Assembly: GCA_024638915.1 (NCBI GenBank)
Contig: JAHEJJ010000004.1
Span: 1 to 64,000, forward strand
DNA: 64,000 bases
Direction of reading: 5' to 3'
Source: Robiginitalea sp.
GTDB taxonomy: Bacteria; Bacteroidota; Bacteroidia; Flavobacteriales; Flavobacteriaceae
Shown one piece after another: positions 41,666-52,054 of this stretch (the first letter of the stretch is position 1; the number at the start of each line of letters is the position of its first letter). The position numbers were made by a program, and so were the translations under genes. Below the pieces are notes generated by a model. The model saw only the letters and a program-made list of their open reading frames with translations. It had not been told where the DNA came from and ran no database searches.

Positions 41666-41728
41666 CGTTTAATTGAAACTAGGAAAGGCCAAGATACTTC
41701 TTTTCTCTTAGCATAGGTAGCCGGCCAT

Positions 41729-41760
41729 AAAAAAAGCCCTTGCGGATTCCAAGGGCTTTA
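41729..41760 (-). terminator. Intrinsic terminator downstream of eno
   Basis: On the minus strand a perfect 10-bp stem AAAGCCCTTG / CAAGGGCTTT with a 7-base loop and a following T tract (TTTTTTAT). It starts 22 bases beyond the enolase stop and closes the eno end of the large minus-strand cluster. Confidence 0.93.
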
Positions 41761-41781
41761 ATCTCTGTATACGAAACAGTA

Positions 41782-43071
41782 TTATTTTATCTTAAATGCT
41801 TTTTCTTTTGGATAATATGCTGTATCGCCTAATTCTTCTTCTATTCGAAGCAGTTGATTGTATTTTGCCATTCGGTCGCTTCGGGAAGCCGAACCGGTTT
41901 TGATCTGTCCGGTATTCAGGGCCACGGCCAGGTCGGCAATGGTATTGTCTTCCGTTTCTCCGGATCTGTGCGACATCACCGAGGTATATCCGGCATTTTT
42001 GGCCATATTGACGGCTGCGATCGTTTCTGACAGGGTCCCTATCTGGTTCACCTTGATCAGAATAGAATTGGCAATCCCATTCTCGATCCCTCTGGACAAA
42101 CGCTCAACATTGGTAACATAAAGGTCGTCGCCAACCAATTGAACTTTGTCACCGATCATATCGGTCAGGACCTTCCAGCCGTCCCAATCGTTTTCATCCA
42201 TTCCGTCTTCGATGGAAATAATGGGGTATTTGTCACAAAGCTCTGCCAGGTATTTCGCTTGTTCTTCTGAGTTTCTAACCGCTCCTTTATCTCCTTCAAA
42301 AAGCGTGTAGTCATATTTACCTTCTTTGTAGAATTCTGCGGCAGCACAATCCAGTGCGATCATCACTTCGTCCCCGAACTTATAGCCGGCGTTGGCTACT
42401 GCCTTACCTATCGTTTCAATGGCATCTTCGGTTCCGTCGAGACCGGGGGCAAATCCGCCTTCATCACCTACCGCGGTGCTTAGATTCCGATCGTGTAACA
42501 CCTTTTTTAAATGATGAAAGATCTCTGTTCCCATTTGCATGGCATGGCTGAAATTTTCTGCTTTCACCGGCATGATCATGAATTCCTGAAAGGCTATGGG
42601 CGCATCTGAATGAGATCCTCCATTGATGATATTCATCATCGGAACCGGCAATGTATTTGCACTTACCCCTCCTACATACCTGAAAAGAGGCAGACCCAAT
42701 TCATTAGCTGCAGCCTTGGCCACTGCCAGTGATACCCCCAAAATAGCATTAGCACCGAGTTTGGATTTATTAGGTGTTCCGTCTAGGGCAATCATGGTTT
42801 GATCGATCAGGTTTTGCTCAAAGACGATCATCCCAGTGATCTCCTCGGCAATGGCTGTATTCACATTGTCTACAGCTTTGCCTACGGCTTTACCCATAAA
42901 GGTCTTACCACCATCGCGTAACTCAACAGCCTCATGTTCTCCTGTGGAGGCGCCTGAAGGTACAGCAGCTCTGCCCAATACTCCGTTTTCTGTGATCACA
43001 TCTACTTCAACTGTAGGGTTTCCCCTGGAGTCGAGTATCTGTCTGGCGTGGATATCTACAATTATACTCAT
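41782..43071 (-). CDS. eno: Enolase
   Basis: A 429-residue glycolytic enolase (2-phosphoglycerate to phosphoenolpyruvate). The N-terminal [17 protein letters not shown], the magnesium and active-site blocks [21 protein letters not shown] and [14 protein letters not shown], and the signature [20 protein letters not shown] are all present. A TATATTTG -7 box match is on the minus strand at 43114-43107, so eno can be transcribed on its own as well as from the ribosomal cluster. It ends at a strong terminator. Confidence 0.98.
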   Translation of the reverse strand: MSIIVDIHARQILDSRGNPTVEVDVITENGVLGRAAVPSGASTGEHEAVELRDGGKTFMGKAVGKAVDNVNTAIAEEITGMIVFEQNLIDQTMIALDGTPNKSKLGANAILGVSLAVAKAAANELGLPLFRYVGGVSANTLPVPMMNIINGGSHSDAPIAFQEFMIMPVKAENFSHAMQMGTEIFHHLKKVLHDRNLSTAVGDEGGFAPGLDGTEDAIETIGKAVANAGYKFGDEVMIALDCAAAEFYKEGKYDYTLFEGDKGAVRNSEEQAKYLAELCDKYPIISIEDGMDENDWDGWKVLTDMIGDKVQLVGDDLYVTNVERLSRGIENGIANSILIKVNQIGTLSETIAAVNMAKNAGYTSVMSHRSGETEDNTIADLAVALNTGQIKTGSASRSDRMAKYNQLLRIEEELGDTAYYPKEKAFKIK

Positions 43072-43174
43072 GAAAATTTTTATTTTTTGCGGTTGTGTTA
43101 ATCAGGCAAATATACGAAAGGGGACGTTTTAAATCCCTTATAAATGTTGTTTCCCGTTATAAAATAACGATTCC

Positions 43175-44302
43175 TTAAACCAACTGGTTCTTCTCTATTC
43201 TGGCTTTGATCATTTCAAAAAACTGGTCGAAGAGGTAGTTCGAATCGTGCGGACCAGGACTGGCCTCTGGATGGTACTGTACAGAGAATACCATTTTATC
43301 CTTTAACCGAATACCCGCAACGGTATCATCATTAAGGTGGATATGGGTGATGAGTAACTCATCATGAGCCTCGGTCTCTTCACGGTTGATCGCAAAACCG
43401 TGGTTCTGAGACGTGATCTCCCCCCTGCCTGTATTAAGGTTGATCACAGGATGGTTAATACCTCTGTGCCCGTTATACATTTTATAGGTAGATATGTTAT
43501 TGGCCAGGGCCACTACCTGATGTCCAAGACATATTCCAAATAATGGCTTTTCGGAGTCTATTATCTTCTTTGCCGCGGCTATAGCATCGCCTAAAGGCTC
43601 CGGATCACCGGGGCCGTTTGAAATAAAATACCCATCCGGTTCCCAGCGGCTCATCTCTTCAAAGGAAGTATTGTAGGGAAATACCTTGATGTAGGCATCG
43701 CGCCTGGCCAGGTTTCTCAAAATATTCTTTTTGATGCCGATATCGAGTGCGGCTATCTTGTAGCTGGCTTTTTCATCCCCAAAGTAGTAAGGTTCTTTCG
43801 CAGACACCTTCGAAGCCAATTCCAGCCCTTTCATATCGGGCACCTCATTCAGGGCTGATTTCAACCCATCGATATTATCCACATCAGTAGAAATTACGGC
43901 ATTCATGGCACCGTGATCCCTGATGTAACTCACCAGTGCCCTTGTATCAACATCGGATATGGCAAAAAGATCATTCTGATCGAGAAATTCCAGCAGGCTC
44001 ATTTGAGCACTGGGCCTCGAATAATCATAGCTGAAGTTTTTACATATAAGTCCTGCGATCTTGATCGAATCCGATTCCACTTCATCGGGGTTCGTTCCGT
44101 AATTCCCAATATGCGCATTGGTCGTTACCATAAGCTGTCCGAAGTAAGAAGGATCGGTAAATATTTCCTGGTATCCGGTCATACCAGTATTAAAACATAC
44201 TTCTCCAAAAGCAGTGCCCTCTTTGTTCCCTACCGATTTACCATAAAAAATAGTGCCGTCGGCCAACAGGATCAGGGCCCTCTTTTTTTGTTGATACTTC
44301 AT
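43175..44302 (-). CDS. carA: Carbamoyl-phosphate synthase small subunit
   Basis: The glutaminase subunit that feeds ammonia to CarB for pyrimidine and arginine synthesis. From the ATG at 44302 it has 375 residues, beginning MKYQQKKRALILLADGTIFYG, the usual start in this phylum; an in-frame ATG lies nine codons upstream. The class I glutaminase nucleophile is Cys in FGICLGHQVVALA, and the triad completes in HPEASPGPHDSNYL. carB is not in the window. It lies between the rplQ terminator and eno. Confidence 0.95.
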   Translation of the reverse strand: MKYQQKKRALILLADGTIFYGKSVGNKEGTAFGEVCFNTGMTGYQEIFTDPSYFGQLMVTTNAHIGNYGTNPDEVESDSIKIAGLICKNFSYDYSRPSAQMSLLEFLDQNDLFAISDVDTRALVSYIRDHGAMNAVISTDVDNIDGLKSALNEVPDMKGLELASKVSAKEPYYFGDEKASYKIAALDIGIKKNILRNLARRDAYIKVFPYNTSFEEMSRWEPDGYFISNGPGDPEPLGDAIAAAKKIIDSEKPLFGICLGHQVVALANNISTYKMYNGHRGINHPVINLNTGRGEITSQNHGFAINREETEAHDELLITHIHLNDDTVAGIRLKDKMVFSVQYHPEASPGPHDSNYLFDQFFEMIKARIEKNQLV

Positions 44303-44335
44303 AGTTACAATTTGATTTTGGTTTAACAAATAAAC

Positions 44336-44370
44336 ATAAAAAAAGGATAGACTTGATGGCCTATCCTTTC
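44336..44370 (-). terminator. Intrinsic terminator of the ribosomal cluster after rplQ
   Basis: On the minus strand a 9-bp stem AAAGGATAG / CTATCCTTT with a 10-base loop, followed by a run of seven T. It starts 29 bases past the rplQ stop, upstream of carA. Confidence 0.93.
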
Positions 44371-44398
44371 AATTATTTTTGATGTTTTTATAAACATT

Positions 44399-44899
44399 TT
44401 ACTCTTCGGAGTCATCTGTTGTATTTTCCACCGTCTCCACCACCGGAGCTGCTTTTTGACCACCACGACGTCCACGTCGTGTAGATTTCTTTTTCTTGGG
44501 CTTACCGGCATTGTATAATTCGTTGAAATCTACCAGTTCAATCAACGCCATTTCTGCGTTGTCGCCCTGACGATTACCGAGTTTAATGACCCGGGTATAT
44601 CCTCCGGGACGATCCCCTACTTTTTCCGAAACCGTACTGAACAATTCGGTAACAGCTTGTTTATCCCTTAAATTCTTAAACGCGATTCGTCTGTTATGAG
44701 TTCCTTTTTCAGCCGATTGGTTATTCTCAGCCTTTGATTTGGTGATCAGGGGTTCTATAAATAGTTTCAGGGCTTTCGCCTTCGCTACCGTTGTATTGAT
44801 CCTCTTGTGTTCGATCAGCGAACAGGCCATATTGGCCAGCATCGCCTTCCTATGAGCCGCCTTTCTCCCTAAGTGGTTTATCTTCTTACCGTGTCTCAT
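44399..44899 (-). CDS. rplQ: 50S ribosomal protein L17
   Basis: The 166-residue L17 has the conserved core ([20 protein letters not shown] to [12 protein letters not shown], residues 2-130) plus a ~35-residue C-terminal extension, first basic ([17 protein letters not shown]) and then acidic (DDSEE), longer than the ~127-residue E. coli form. Extensions of this kind are common in Bacteroidota. It is the last gene of the alpha operon, 51 bases after rpoA, and is followed by a terminator. Confidence 0.97.
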   Translation of the reverse strand: MRHGKKINHLGRKAAHRKAMLANMACSLIEHKRINTTVAKAKALKLFIEPLITKSKAENNQSAEKGTHNRRIAFKNLRDKQAVTELFSTVSEKVGDRPGGYTRVIKLGNRQGDNAEMALIELVDFNELYNAGKPKKKKSTRRGRRGGQKAAPVVETVENTTDDSEE

Positions 44900-44950
44900 G
44901 GTTTTATCTTGAATTTCCGGTTGACTGCCAAAGCCATTCCGTATACACTA

Positions 44951-45943
44951 TTAATCTTTATCCAGTTTGTATTTAGAAAGATCCATTCCGAAATTCAATC
45001 CCTTGTTGATCACAAGTTCTTCCAGTTCGGTGAGGGACTTCTTCCCAAAATTTCTAAATTTCATCAAATCGTTCTTATTGAAGGAGACCAGATCTCCCAG
45101 TGTATCTACCTCGGCCGCCTTCAGACAGTTGAGTGCTCTTACGGAAAGATCCATATCGACCAGCTTGGTCTTGAGAAGCTGCCTCATATGCAACGACTCT
45201 TCATCATAAGTCTCGGTCTTTGCGATTTCGTCTGCTTCCAGCGTAATGCGTTCGTCAGAGAAGAGCATGAAATGATGTATAAGCACCTTTGCCGCTTCTG
45301 TCAACGCATCTTTAGGATGGATCGAGCCGTCGGTCATGATTTCAAACACTAATTTTTCATAATCGGTCTTCTGCTCTACCCTGAAGTTTTCGATACTGTA
45401 TTTTACGTTCTTCACCGGCGTGAAAATGGAATCTACCGCAATACTTCCCAGTGGTGCATTAGACTTCTTATTCTCTTCCGCAGGTACATATCCACGACCT
45501 TTTTCGATAATGATCTCCATGTTGATGCTTATCTTGGAGTCCATATTACAGATCACAAGATCCGGGTTAAGCACCTGGAAACCGGAGATGAATTTTTGAA
45601 AATCACCAGCCGTTAACTGGTCCTTACCACTTACCGAAATCGATACGGTTTCTTCGTTTACATCCTCGATTTGTCTTTTAAATCGGACCTGTTTCAGGTT
45701 GAGGATGATCTCGGTAACGTCTTCCACAACACCTTCAATTACCGAAAATTCGTGTTCTACTTTGTCTATGCGCACCGAGGTAATTGCAAATCCTTCCAGG
45801 GAAGAAAGCAATACTCTTCTCAATGCGTTACCGACGGTAAGACCGTATCCTGGTTCTAATGGGCGAAATTCGAATTTCCCATCAAAATCGGATGAGTCTA
45901 TCATGATTACCTTATCGGGCTTCTGGAAATTTAATAATGCCAT
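44951..45943 (-). CDS. rpoA: RNA polymerase alpha subunit
   Basis: The 330-residue alpha subunit. The N-terminal dimerisation domain has [28 protein letters not shown], the beta/beta-prime contact region follows, a flexible linker lies near residue 240, and the C-terminal DNA- and factor-binding domain is [23 protein letters not shown] with [17 protein letters not shown]. It starts 19 bases after rpsD and is part of the alpha operon. Confidence 0.98.
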   Translation of the reverse strand: MALLNFQKPDKVIMIDSSDFDGKFEFRPLEPGYGLTVGNALRRVLLSSLEGFAITSVRIDKVEHEFSVIEGVVEDVTEIILNLKQVRFKRQIEDVNEETVSISVSGKDQLTAGDFQKFISGFQVLNPDLVICNMDSKISINMEIIIEKGRGYVPAEENKKSNAPLGSIAVDSIFTPVKNVKYSIENFRVEQKTDYEKLVFEIMTDGSIHPKDALTEAAKVLIHHFMLFSDERITLEADEIAKTETYDEESLHMRQLLKTKLVDMDLSVRALNCLKAAEVDTLGDLVSFNKNDLMKFRNFGKKSLTELEELVINKGLNFGMDLSKYKLDKD

Positions 45944-45962
45944 AATTCAGATCAGTGTTGTT

Positions 45963-46568
45963 TTATTTTGAGTATAACTCGACGATTAATTGTTCCTTGA
46001 TATTTTCCGGAATCTGTTCGCGTTCTGGTATGGCCAGGAATGTGCCTTCTTTCTTATCCGAATTCCAGCTGATCCATTCATATACCGAACTATTGGCTTC
46101 CAGCGCACTTTCAATAGCCTGAAGCGACTTTGATTTTTCTCTTACACCAACTACATCACCCGCTTTCAGACTATAGGAAGGAACATTTACGATCTCTCCG
46201 TTTACGGTGATATGTCTGTGAGACACCAACTGCCTTGCCCCGCTTCTCGAAGTGGAGACTCCCATCCTGTAGACGACATTGTCCAGTCTTGATTCGCAGA
46301 GCTGAAGCAGTACCTCACCGGTAACTCCTTTACTTCGATTAGCCTTGGCAAAAAGGTTGCGGAACTGTCGTTCCAGAATACCATATGTATACTTGGCTTT
46401 TTGCTTCTCCATCAACTGGATGGCATATTCTGATTTCTTGCCACGACGACGATTGTTGCCGTGATGTCCTGGAGGATAGTTCTTTTTCTCAAAAGCCTTA
46501 TCATCCCCAAAAATCGCTTCTCCGAATTTTCGGGCAATTTTACTTTTTGGTCCTGTGTATCTAGCCAT
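45963..46568 (-). CDS. rpsD: 30S ribosomal protein S4
   Basis: S4, 201 residues, a primary 16S rRNA-binding protein that nucleates the 5' domain and in many bacteria represses its own operon. The S4 RNA-binding domain ([40 protein letters not shown]) is complete. The N-terminal cysteines of the zinc form are absent, so it is the zinc-free type. A 98-base gap separates it from rpsK, longer than most gaps in the cluster, and could hold an mRNA control structure. Confidence 0.97.
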   Translation of the reverse strand: MARYTGPKSKIARKFGEAIFGDDKAFEKKNYPPGHHGNNRRRGKKSEYAIQLMEKQKAKYTYGILERQFRNLFAKANRSKGVTGEVLLQLCESRLDNVVYRMGVSTSRSGARQLVSHRHITVNGEIVNVPSYSLKAGDVVGVREKSKSLQAIESALEANSSVYEWISWNSDKKEGTFLAIPEREQIPENIKEQLIVELYSK

Positions 46569-46666
46569 TTTCTGATAATTTGAAAGTGCGATTATGAATT
46601 AAGGCGTATCCTTCGATAATCGTAACTGCACCCTCTGTGAAAAATTAATTTTATAATGTGGTTTAA

Positions 46667-47059
46667 TTATACTCTTCTTCGCTTCGGTGGTCGGCATCCA
46701 TTATGTGGCATTGGTGTTACATCTATAATTTCTGCCACCTCAATACCGGAATTGTGAATGGTACGAATAGCCGATTCCCGACCATTGCCCGGTCCTTTGA
46801 CATAGACCTTTACTTTTCTCAAGCCAGCCTCATGAGCCACTTTAACACAGTCTTCTGCGGCTACCTGTGCGGCATAAGGTGTGTTCTTCTTAGATCCTCT
46901 AAATCCCATTTTACCTGCCGAGGACCACGAAATAACATCCCCTTTCTTGTTGGTAAGAGAAATGATGATATTGTTAAAAGATGCCGCAATATGTGCCTCA
47001 CCGGTAGATTCCACTATCACCTTGCGCTTTTTTGTCGATTTAGTACTTGACTTTGCCAT
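46667..47059 (-). CDS. rpsK: 30S ribosomal protein S11
   Basis: S11, 130 residues, part of the 30S platform near the E site. Its C-terminal block [28 protein letters not shown], with the NG sequence modified to isoaspartate in some bacteria, is intact. The 102 bases between it and rpsM hold no gene or clear hairpin. Confidence 0.97.
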   Translation of the reverse strand: MAKSSTKSTKKRKVIVESTGEAHIAASFNNIIISLTNKKGDVISWSSAGKMGFRGSKKNTPYAAQVAAEDCVKVAHEAGLRKVKVYVKGPGNGRESAIRTIHNSGIEVAEIIDVTPMPHNGCRPPKRRRV

Positions 47060-47161
47060 ATTTCTTAAGAGTATTGAGTGTTCGGCGTAATATTATTTAA
47101 CAGATGGGCCTTAGCATGCCGTTCTTGTCTAAACTCACCTCCGAGCACTTCTTACTGATTA

Positions 47162-47536
47162 CTATTTAGTCGCTTTTTTCTTGTTGGCAACCGTTTTTCT
47201 TTTCCCTTTCCTTGTTCTGGAATTATTCTTGGTCTTCTGCCCTCTCAGCGGTAATCCGGTCCTGTGACGTATTCCGCGATAGCAGCCGATATCCATCAGT
47301 CGTTTTATATTGAGTTGCGTTTCCGATCGAAGTTCACCCTCAATTTTATAAACGGAAACCACCTCCCGGATGCGCCCGATCTCATCGTCGTTCCAATCCG
47401 AGACTTTCGTGTTCACATCGACCTTTGCTTTTTGCAAAATTTCCCCGGCACGGCTCTTGCCGATACCGTAAATATAGGTTAGACCTATAACACCTCTCTT
47501 CTGATTTGGTATATCTACACCTGCAATTCTTGCCAT
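47162..47536 (-). CDS. rpsM: 30S ribosomal protein S13
   Basis: S13, 124 residues, in the head of the 30S subunit, contacting 16S rRNA and the P-site tRNA with its basic tail ([26 protein letters not shown]). The N-terminal [29 protein letters not shown] is standard. It starts two bases after rpmJ, so the two are coupled. Confidence 0.97.
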   Translation of the reverse strand: MARIAGVDIPNQKRGVIGLTYIYGIGKSRAGEILQKAKVDVNTKVSDWNDDEIGRIREVVSVYKIEGELRSETQLNIKRLMDIGCYRGIRHRTGLPLRGQKTKNNSRTRKGKRKTVANKKKATK

Positions 47537-47538
47537 AA

Positions 47539-47655
47539 TTATCCTTGTCTTTGTTTAAATCTAGGATTCTTTTTGTTGATCACGTATAGTCTGCCCTTTC
47601 TGCGTACAATTTTGCATTCGGCACTTCTCTTCTTTATCGATGCTCTAACTTTCAT
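47539..47655 (-). CDS. rpmJ: 50S ribosomal protein L36 (zinc-free form)
   Basis: A 38-residue L36 read from the ATG at 47655 to the TAA at 47539, beginning [15 protein letters not shown] and ending FKQRQG. The four zinc ligands of the C+ form (Cys11, Cys14, Cys27, His33) are here Ser11, Cys14, Asn27 and Phe33, so zinc should not bind: this is the C- type with one residual Cys. It lies between infA (12-base gap) and rpsM (2-base gap), the usual place. Confidence 0.96.
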   Translation of the reverse strand: MKVRASIKKRSAECKIVRRKGRLYVINKKNPRFKQRQG

Positions 47656-47667
47656 CTCTGCAATATC

Positions 47668-47883
47668 TTAATATCTATATGTTATTCTAGCTTTTGTCAA
47701 ATCGTACGGGCTCATTTCCAATTTTACCTTATCTCCCGGAAGTAATTTGATGTAATGCATACGCATTTTCCCGGAAATATGTGCGGTAACAACATGACCA
47801 TTTTCCAATTCAACGCGGAACATAGCATTGGAAAGCGCTTCTATAATCGAACCGTCTTGTTCTATCGGTGCTTGTTTAGCCAT
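47668..47883 (-). CDS. infA: Translation initiation factor IF-1
   Basis: IF-1, 71 residues, an S1/OB-fold protein that occupies the ribosomal A site during initiation ([50 protein letters not shown]). It starts three bases after the secY stop, so translation is probably coupled. Confidence 0.98.
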   Translation of the reverse strand: MAKQAPIEQDGSIIEALSNAMFRVELENGHVVTAHISGKMRMHYIKLLPGDKVKLEMSPYDLTKARITYRY

Positions 47884-47886
47884 ATA

Positions 47887-49230
47887 TTAAGCTACTTTTC
47901 TGTTTTTACCTGTTTTCATCAACCCGTCGTAATGCCTGTTCAAAAGATACGAGTTCACCTGCTGAACGGTATCTATGGCAACCCCAACCATAATAAGCAA
48001 TGAGGTTCCTCCATAGAAAAGCGCCCATCCGGGTTGGATATCCATCAATTTCACCACAATCGCTGGTAGAATGGCGATGATAGCCAAAAATACCGATCCT
48101 GGCAGGGTGATCAGTGACATGATCTTATCGAGAAAATCTGCCGTTTCCTTACCCGGCCGGATGCCTGGGATAAATCCGCCGCTTCTTTTCAGATCATCGG
48201 CCATTTTATTGGTAGGCACAGTGATTGCGGTATAGAAATAAGTGAATATGATGATCAGCAGGGCAAATAATATATTGTATGCCAAGCCGAATATATCCTG
48301 GAATTGTACCTCCATCCATTGACCTACGGCCGTATTATTAAACGTACGCCCCAGTAGTCCGGGAGCAAACATAATAGCCTGGGCGAATATAATCGGCATC
48401 ACTCCCGATGCATTCAGCTTAAGCGGAATATACTGCCTTGAGCCAACAATATTCTTTTCATAACCTCCGGAGGCCGTTCTCCTGGCATACTGCACCGGAA
48501 TTCGCCTTGTGGCCATGACCAGCAATACACTGACCAGTATAACTATAAACCATAATATCACCTCGATAAGCATAAACATGAGGCCTCCGGTATTATTGGT
48601 GGTCCTCGATATGAATTCCTGTACGAACGATTGGGGCATTGTCGCAATAATTCCAATCATGATCAGCAACGAAATTCCATTCCCGATACCTTTGTCGGTG
48701 ATCTTTTCCCCCAACCACATTGCAAATACACAACCGGTGACCAGGATGATTACCGAAGGGATGATAAAATTCAATCCTTTACCGAGTAAAAATGCGGTAT
48801 CCGGTACTCCCAAAGCCCCAAGGCTATATAGATAAGCCGGAGCCTGTACGATACAAATGCCTATGGTCAGCCAACGGGTGATTTGATTCTTGGTCTTTCT
48901 TCCGCTTTCACCTTCTTTATCAAGTTTCTGTAAATAGGGTACTGCAATACCCATTAACTGGACTACAATCGAGGCAGAGATGTAGGGCATGATTCCCAAA
49001 GCGAATACCGAGGCGTTGGCAAAAGCACCACCTGTAAATGCGTTGAGTATCCCTAAAATACCTTGTTCTGTATTTGACGATAATTCCGCCAATTGCGAGG
49101 TATCGATACCCGGGAGCACCACCTGCGCACCAAAACGGTACACCAATAGCAAGCCAAGGGTAACCAAAATACGCCCCCTTAACTCTTCAATCTTCCAGAT
49201 ATTCGATATGACCTCAAAAAACTTCTTCAT
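47887..49230 (-). CDS. secY: Preprotein translocase subunit SecY
   Basis: The 447-residue, ten-helix channel of the Sec translocon. The plug and first helices (RILVTLGLLLVYRFGAQVVLPGID), the loop GLMFMLIEVILWF, and the C-terminal cytoplasmic loop with PGIRPGKETADFLDKIM and the final helices are complete. It accepts clients from Ffh (encoded at 17.8-19.1 kb). It sits in the spc operon between rplO and infA, as in most bacteria. Confidence 0.98.
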   Translation of the reverse strand: MKKFFEVISNIWKIEELRGRILVTLGLLLVYRFGAQVVLPGIDTSQLAELSSNTEQGILGILNAFTGGAFANASVFALGIMPYISASIVVQLMGIAVPYLQKLDKEGESGRKTKNQITRWLTIGICIVQAPAYLYSLGALGVPDTAFLLGKGLNFIIPSVIILVTGCVFAMWLGEKITDKGIGNGISLLIMIGIIATMPQSFVQEFISRTTNNTGGLMFMLIEVILWFIVILVSVLLVMATRRIPVQYARRTASGGYEKNIVGSRQYIPLKLNASGVMPIIFAQAIMFAPGLLGRTFNNTAVGQWMEVQFQDIFGLAYNILFALLIIIFTYFYTAITVPTNKMADDLKRSGGFIPGIRPGKETADFLDKIMSLITLPGSVFLAIIAILPAIVVKLMDIQPGWALFYGGTSLLIMVGVAIDTVQQVNSYLLNRHYDGLMKTGKNRKVA

Positions 49231-49242
49231 ATAGAAAGCTTG

Positions 49243-49695
49243 TTATAAGCTAATAGCTTCTCCTCCGGCAGCTTCGATTGCCGCTTTGGCGGTAGCCGTA
49301 AATTTATGTACTGTAACCTTCAGTGGCGCCTTTAACTCACCATTGCCAAGAATTTTAACCAGATCGTTCTTATGAGCCAATCGGTTGGCAACCAAATCTT
49401 CAACGGTAACCGTTTTCTTAATCGAACCTTTATCGACAAGCGTTTGCAATACATCCAGGTTTATTCCTCTGTATTCCTTACGATTTATATTGGTAAAACC
49501 AAATTTAGGAACGCGTCTTTGCAAAGGCATCTGCCCACCTTCAAATCCTAATTTTTTGGAGTAGCCGGATCTCGACTTGGCACCTTTATGCCCTCGTGTA
49601 GATGTACCTCCTTTTCCGGAACCCTGTCCCCTACCTATAACTTTGCCCGCTTTTTGAACGGAGCCTTTGGCCGGTTTTAAATTGCTTAAATCCAT
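49243..49695 (-). CDS. rplO: 50S ribosomal protein L15
   Basis: L15, 150 residues, a late-assembly protein of the large subunit. The Gly/Arg-rich N-terminal half (GRGQGSGKGGTSTRGHKGAKSRSGYSKK) threads into 23S rRNA; the C-terminal part has the globular domain ending in AAIEAAGGEAISL. Located 10 bases after rpmD. Confidence 0.97.
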   Translation of the reverse strand: MDLSNLKPAKGSVQKAGKVIGRGQGSGKGGTSTRGHKGAKSRSGYSKKLGFEGGQMPLQRRVPKFGFTNINRKEYRGINLDVLQTLVDKGSIKKTVTVEDLVANRLAHKNDLVKILGNGELKAPLKVTVHKFTATAKAAIEAAGGEAISL

Positions 49696-49705
49696 TGCGC
49701 TTTTC

Positions 49706-49888
49706 TTATTTTACTTCCTCAACGGAAACCAAGTGTTTAACTCTATCGATCATTCCCATAACATTCGGGGTATCTTCATGCTGTACCACCTGCCCTATTT
49801 TTCTCAGGCCCAAAGCCTCTAAGGTTCTCTTTTGGTTTTGTAGCCTTTTGATACTGCTCTTAACCTGTGTGACTTTTATCTTTGCCAT
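49706..49888 (-). CDS. rpmD: 50S ribosomal protein L30
   Basis: L30, 60 residues, a small ferredoxin-fold protein ([40 protein letters not shown]). It lies between rpsE and rplO with short gaps, as expected for the spc operon. Confidence 0.96.
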   Translation of the reverse strand: MAKIKVTQVKSSIKRLQNQKRTLEALGLRKIGQVVQHEDTPNVMGMIDRVKHLVSVEEVK

Positions 49889-49900
49889 CGCTGCTGCTGA

Positions 49901-50425
49901 TTATCCGTTAAAAACTTTATCCATAGACACACCTCTTTGTTTAGCCACGGTATTGGCATCCCTTAGCTGCAATAAAGCATCGAAAGTGGCCTTTACCACA
50001 TTATGGGGATTCGAGGAACCTTGCGACTTCGATAATACATCTTGAACGCCCACAGATTCCAATACCGCCCTTACAGCTCCACCGGCGATTACCCCTGTAC
50101 CATGTGATGCTGGTTGAATATACACGCGAGCTCCACCGTATTTGCCTTTTTGCTCATGCGGAAGTGTCCCCTTGGTCAATGGTATACGAACCAGATTCTT
50201 CTTTGCATCTTCAATCGCTTTGGCGATTGCGGTAGCCACTTCTTTGGATTTTCCCAGCCCATGTCCAACCACACCATTCTCATCACCCACTACAACAATT
50301 GCCGAGAATCCGAAAGCTCTACCACCTTTGGTAACCTTGGTCACTCTTTGAACTCCTACCAGTCGATCTTTCAAATCCAGACCTCCGGGTTTTACAAGTT
50401 CTACGTTTCTATATTTCGCGTACAT
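49901..50425 (-). CDS. rpsE: 30S ribosomal protein S5
   Basis: S5, 174 residues, at the mRNA entry and decoding region. The N-terminal double-stranded-RNA-like domain ([40 protein letters not shown]) and the C-terminal ribosomal S5-like fold ([41 protein letters not shown]) are complete. It starts eight bases after rplR. Confidence 0.97.
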   Translation of the reverse strand: MYAKYRNVELVKPGGLDLKDRLVGVQRVTKVTKGGRAFGFSAIVVVGDENGVVGHGLGKSKEVATAIAKAIEDAKKNLVRIPLTKGTLPHEQKGKYGGARVYIQPASHGTGVIAGGAVRAVLESVGVQDVLSKSQGSSNPHNVVKATFDALLQLRDANTVAKQRGVSMDKVFNG

Positions 50426-50433
50426 ATCCTGAT

Positions 50434-50790
50434 TTAAAATTTTAATCCTGCCTCTCTGGCACCGTCGGCCAGTGATTTTACTCTACCATGGTAAAGGTTG
50501 CCTCCTCTGTCAAAGGCAACTTTATCGATTCCTGCCTTTACAGCTTTTTCGGCTATGGCCTTGCCTACCTGGTTCGCTATCTCGGATTTGGTCCCTTTTG
50601 CTTTGCTCAGATCCTTATCTCTGGAGGAAGCAGAGGCCAGCGTAACCCCATTGGTATCGTCTATCAATTGAGCGTATATTTCCTTATTACTCCTGTATAC
50701 AGAAAGCCTGGGGCGCTTCTCTGTTCCCACAGAGGTCTTTCTGATCCTTTTATGTATCCGCTTTCTTCTTTCAGTCTTCGTTAATCCCAT
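50434..50790 (-). CDS. rplR: 50S ribosomal protein L18
   Basis: L18, 118 residues, binds 5S rRNA. The basic N terminus ([33 protein letters not shown]) and the end [24 protein letters not shown] are intact. It lies 10 bases after rplF. Confidence 0.97.
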   Translation of the reverse strand: MGLTKTERRKRIHKRIRKTSVGTEKRPRLSVYRSNKEIYAQLIDDTNGVTLASASSRDKDLSKAKGTKSEIANQVGKAIAEKAVKAGIDKVAFDRGGNLYHGRVKSLADGAREAGLKF

Positions 50791-50800
50791 GCTCTAAATA

Positions 50801-51343
50801 TTATGCCGATTTACCAGCTTTTCTTCTGAGTTGTTCACCCACAAATTTCACACCTTTACCTTTATAAGGCTCAGGTTTGCGGAACGAGCGGATCTTTGCC
50901 GCTACCTGTCCGACTAATTGCTTGTCGTGCGAGCTTAGTTTAATAATAGGGTTTTTACCTTTTTCTGAAGTTGTCTCGATTTTAACTTCGGGAGCAACCT
51001 CCAAAACAATGTTATGTGAAAATCCAAGTGCGATATCCAGTTTCTGACCCTGATTACTAGCGCGGTACCCCACCCCGACTAACTCCAGTTCTTTAGACCA
51101 ACCTTTGGTCACCCCTTCCACCATATTGGAGATCAGGGATCTGTAAAGTCCGTGTTTCGCCTTATGGTCTTTGGATTCCGATGGCCTTGAAACGGTAACT
51201 TGCCCATCTTCAACAGCGATTACCACATCGGAATATGGCTGATGGAGTTCGCCGAGCTTACCTTTCACTGTTATGACCTTGTCCTGAACTTCAACCGTGA
51301 CCCCTTCAGGGATTGCGATCGGATTGTTTCCTATTCTAGACAT
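50801..51343 (-). CDS. rplF: 50S ribosomal protein L6
   Basis: L6, 180 residues, with two related domains near the factor-binding and sarcin-ricin region. Start SRIGNNPIAIPEGVTVEVQD and the second-domain signature PEPYKGKGVKFVGEQLRRKAGKSA are typical. It lies 22 bases after rpsH. Confidence 0.97.
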   Translation of the reverse strand: MSRIGNNPIAIPEGVTVEVQDKVITVKGKLGELHQPYSDVVIAVEDGQVTVSRPSESKDHKAKHGLYRSLISNMVEGVTKGWSKELELVGVGYRASNQGQKLDIALGFSHNIVLEVAPEVKIETTSEKGKNPIIKLSSHDKQLVGQVAAKIRSFRKPEPYKGKGVKFVGEQLRRKAGKSA

Positions 51344-51365
51344 TATAACTAATCTTTTAATCTAA

Positions 51366-51764
51366 TTAATACACGTAGCAAAGCACTTCACCACCTACTT
51401 TCTCCCGATTGGCCTGCTTACTGGTCATCACCCCATGTGAGGTAGAGACGATCGCAATTCCAAGTCCATTGAGAACACGTGGCATTTCGGTAGAAGAAGC
51501 ATACTTCCTCAAACCGGGCTTACTGATCCGCTTCATTTTCTTTATCACAGGCTCTTTGGTATTCCTGTCGTATTTCAAGGCAATTTTAATGTTGCCCTGT
51601 ACCTTGTCATCATCAAATTTGTAGCTGAGAATATAGCCCTGATCGAATAGGATCTTGGTCATTTCCCTCTTCAAGTTGGAAGCCGGAATTTCGACCACCC
51701 TGTGACCTGCCCTGCTGGCATTCCTGATTCTCGTCAAATAATCTGCGATTGGATCTGTTAACAT
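51366..51764 (-). CDS. rpsH: 30S ribosomal protein S8
   Basis: S8, 132 residues, a central-domain 16S rRNA-binding protein; in E. coli it represses the spc operon. The N-terminal [30 protein letters not shown] and the C-terminal [26 protein letters not shown] blocks are complete. Confidence 0.97.
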   Translation of the reverse strand: MLTDPIADYLTRIRNASRAGHRVVEIPASNLKREMTKILFDQGYILSYKFDDDKVQGNIKIALKYDRNTKEPVIKKMKRISKPGLRKYASSTEMPRVLNGLGIAIVSTSHGVMTSKQANREKVGGEVLCYVY

Positions 51765-51783
51765 TGTTTCCCTATTTAATAAT

Positions 51784-52053
51784 CTACCAACTTGCTTTTT
51801 TCACACCTGGGATCAAACCCTGGTTGGCCATTTCCCTAAAAGTAACCCGAGATATCCCAAAAGTCCTCATGTAGCCTTTGGGTCGGCCGGTTAGTTTGCA
51901 ACGGTTGTGCATACGAACCGGAGAGGCATTTCTGGGAAGCTTTTGTAGTGCTTCGTAATCCCCAGCCTCTTTGAGCGCTTTTCGCTTTGCCGCATATTTG
52001 GCAACCAGCCTGGCCCTTTTTACTTCGCGGGCTTTCATTGATTCTTTAGCCAT
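51784..52053 (-). CDS. rpsN: 30S ribosomal protein S14
   Basis: S14, 89 residues, the longer form lacking the CxxC pairs of the short zinc-binding type (RNRCK- and [24 protein letters not shown] region without paired Cys). Located one base after the rplE stop. Confidence 0.96.
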   Translation of the reverse strand: MAKESMKAREVKRARLVAKYAAKRKALKEAGDYEALQKLPRNASPVRMHNRCKLTGRPKGYMRTFGISRVTFREMANQGLIPGVKKASW

Positions 52054-52054
52054 A

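Noticed and set aside
43155-43169. Inverted repeat CGTTAT/ATAACG between eno and carA
   Set aside because: Short, AT-rich and without a T tract; not a convincing terminator or operator.
44873-45352. 159-residue open frame on the plus strand opposite rpoA
   Set aside because: Antisense shadow of rpoA; no signal peptide, domain or promoter, and rpoA is fully conserved.
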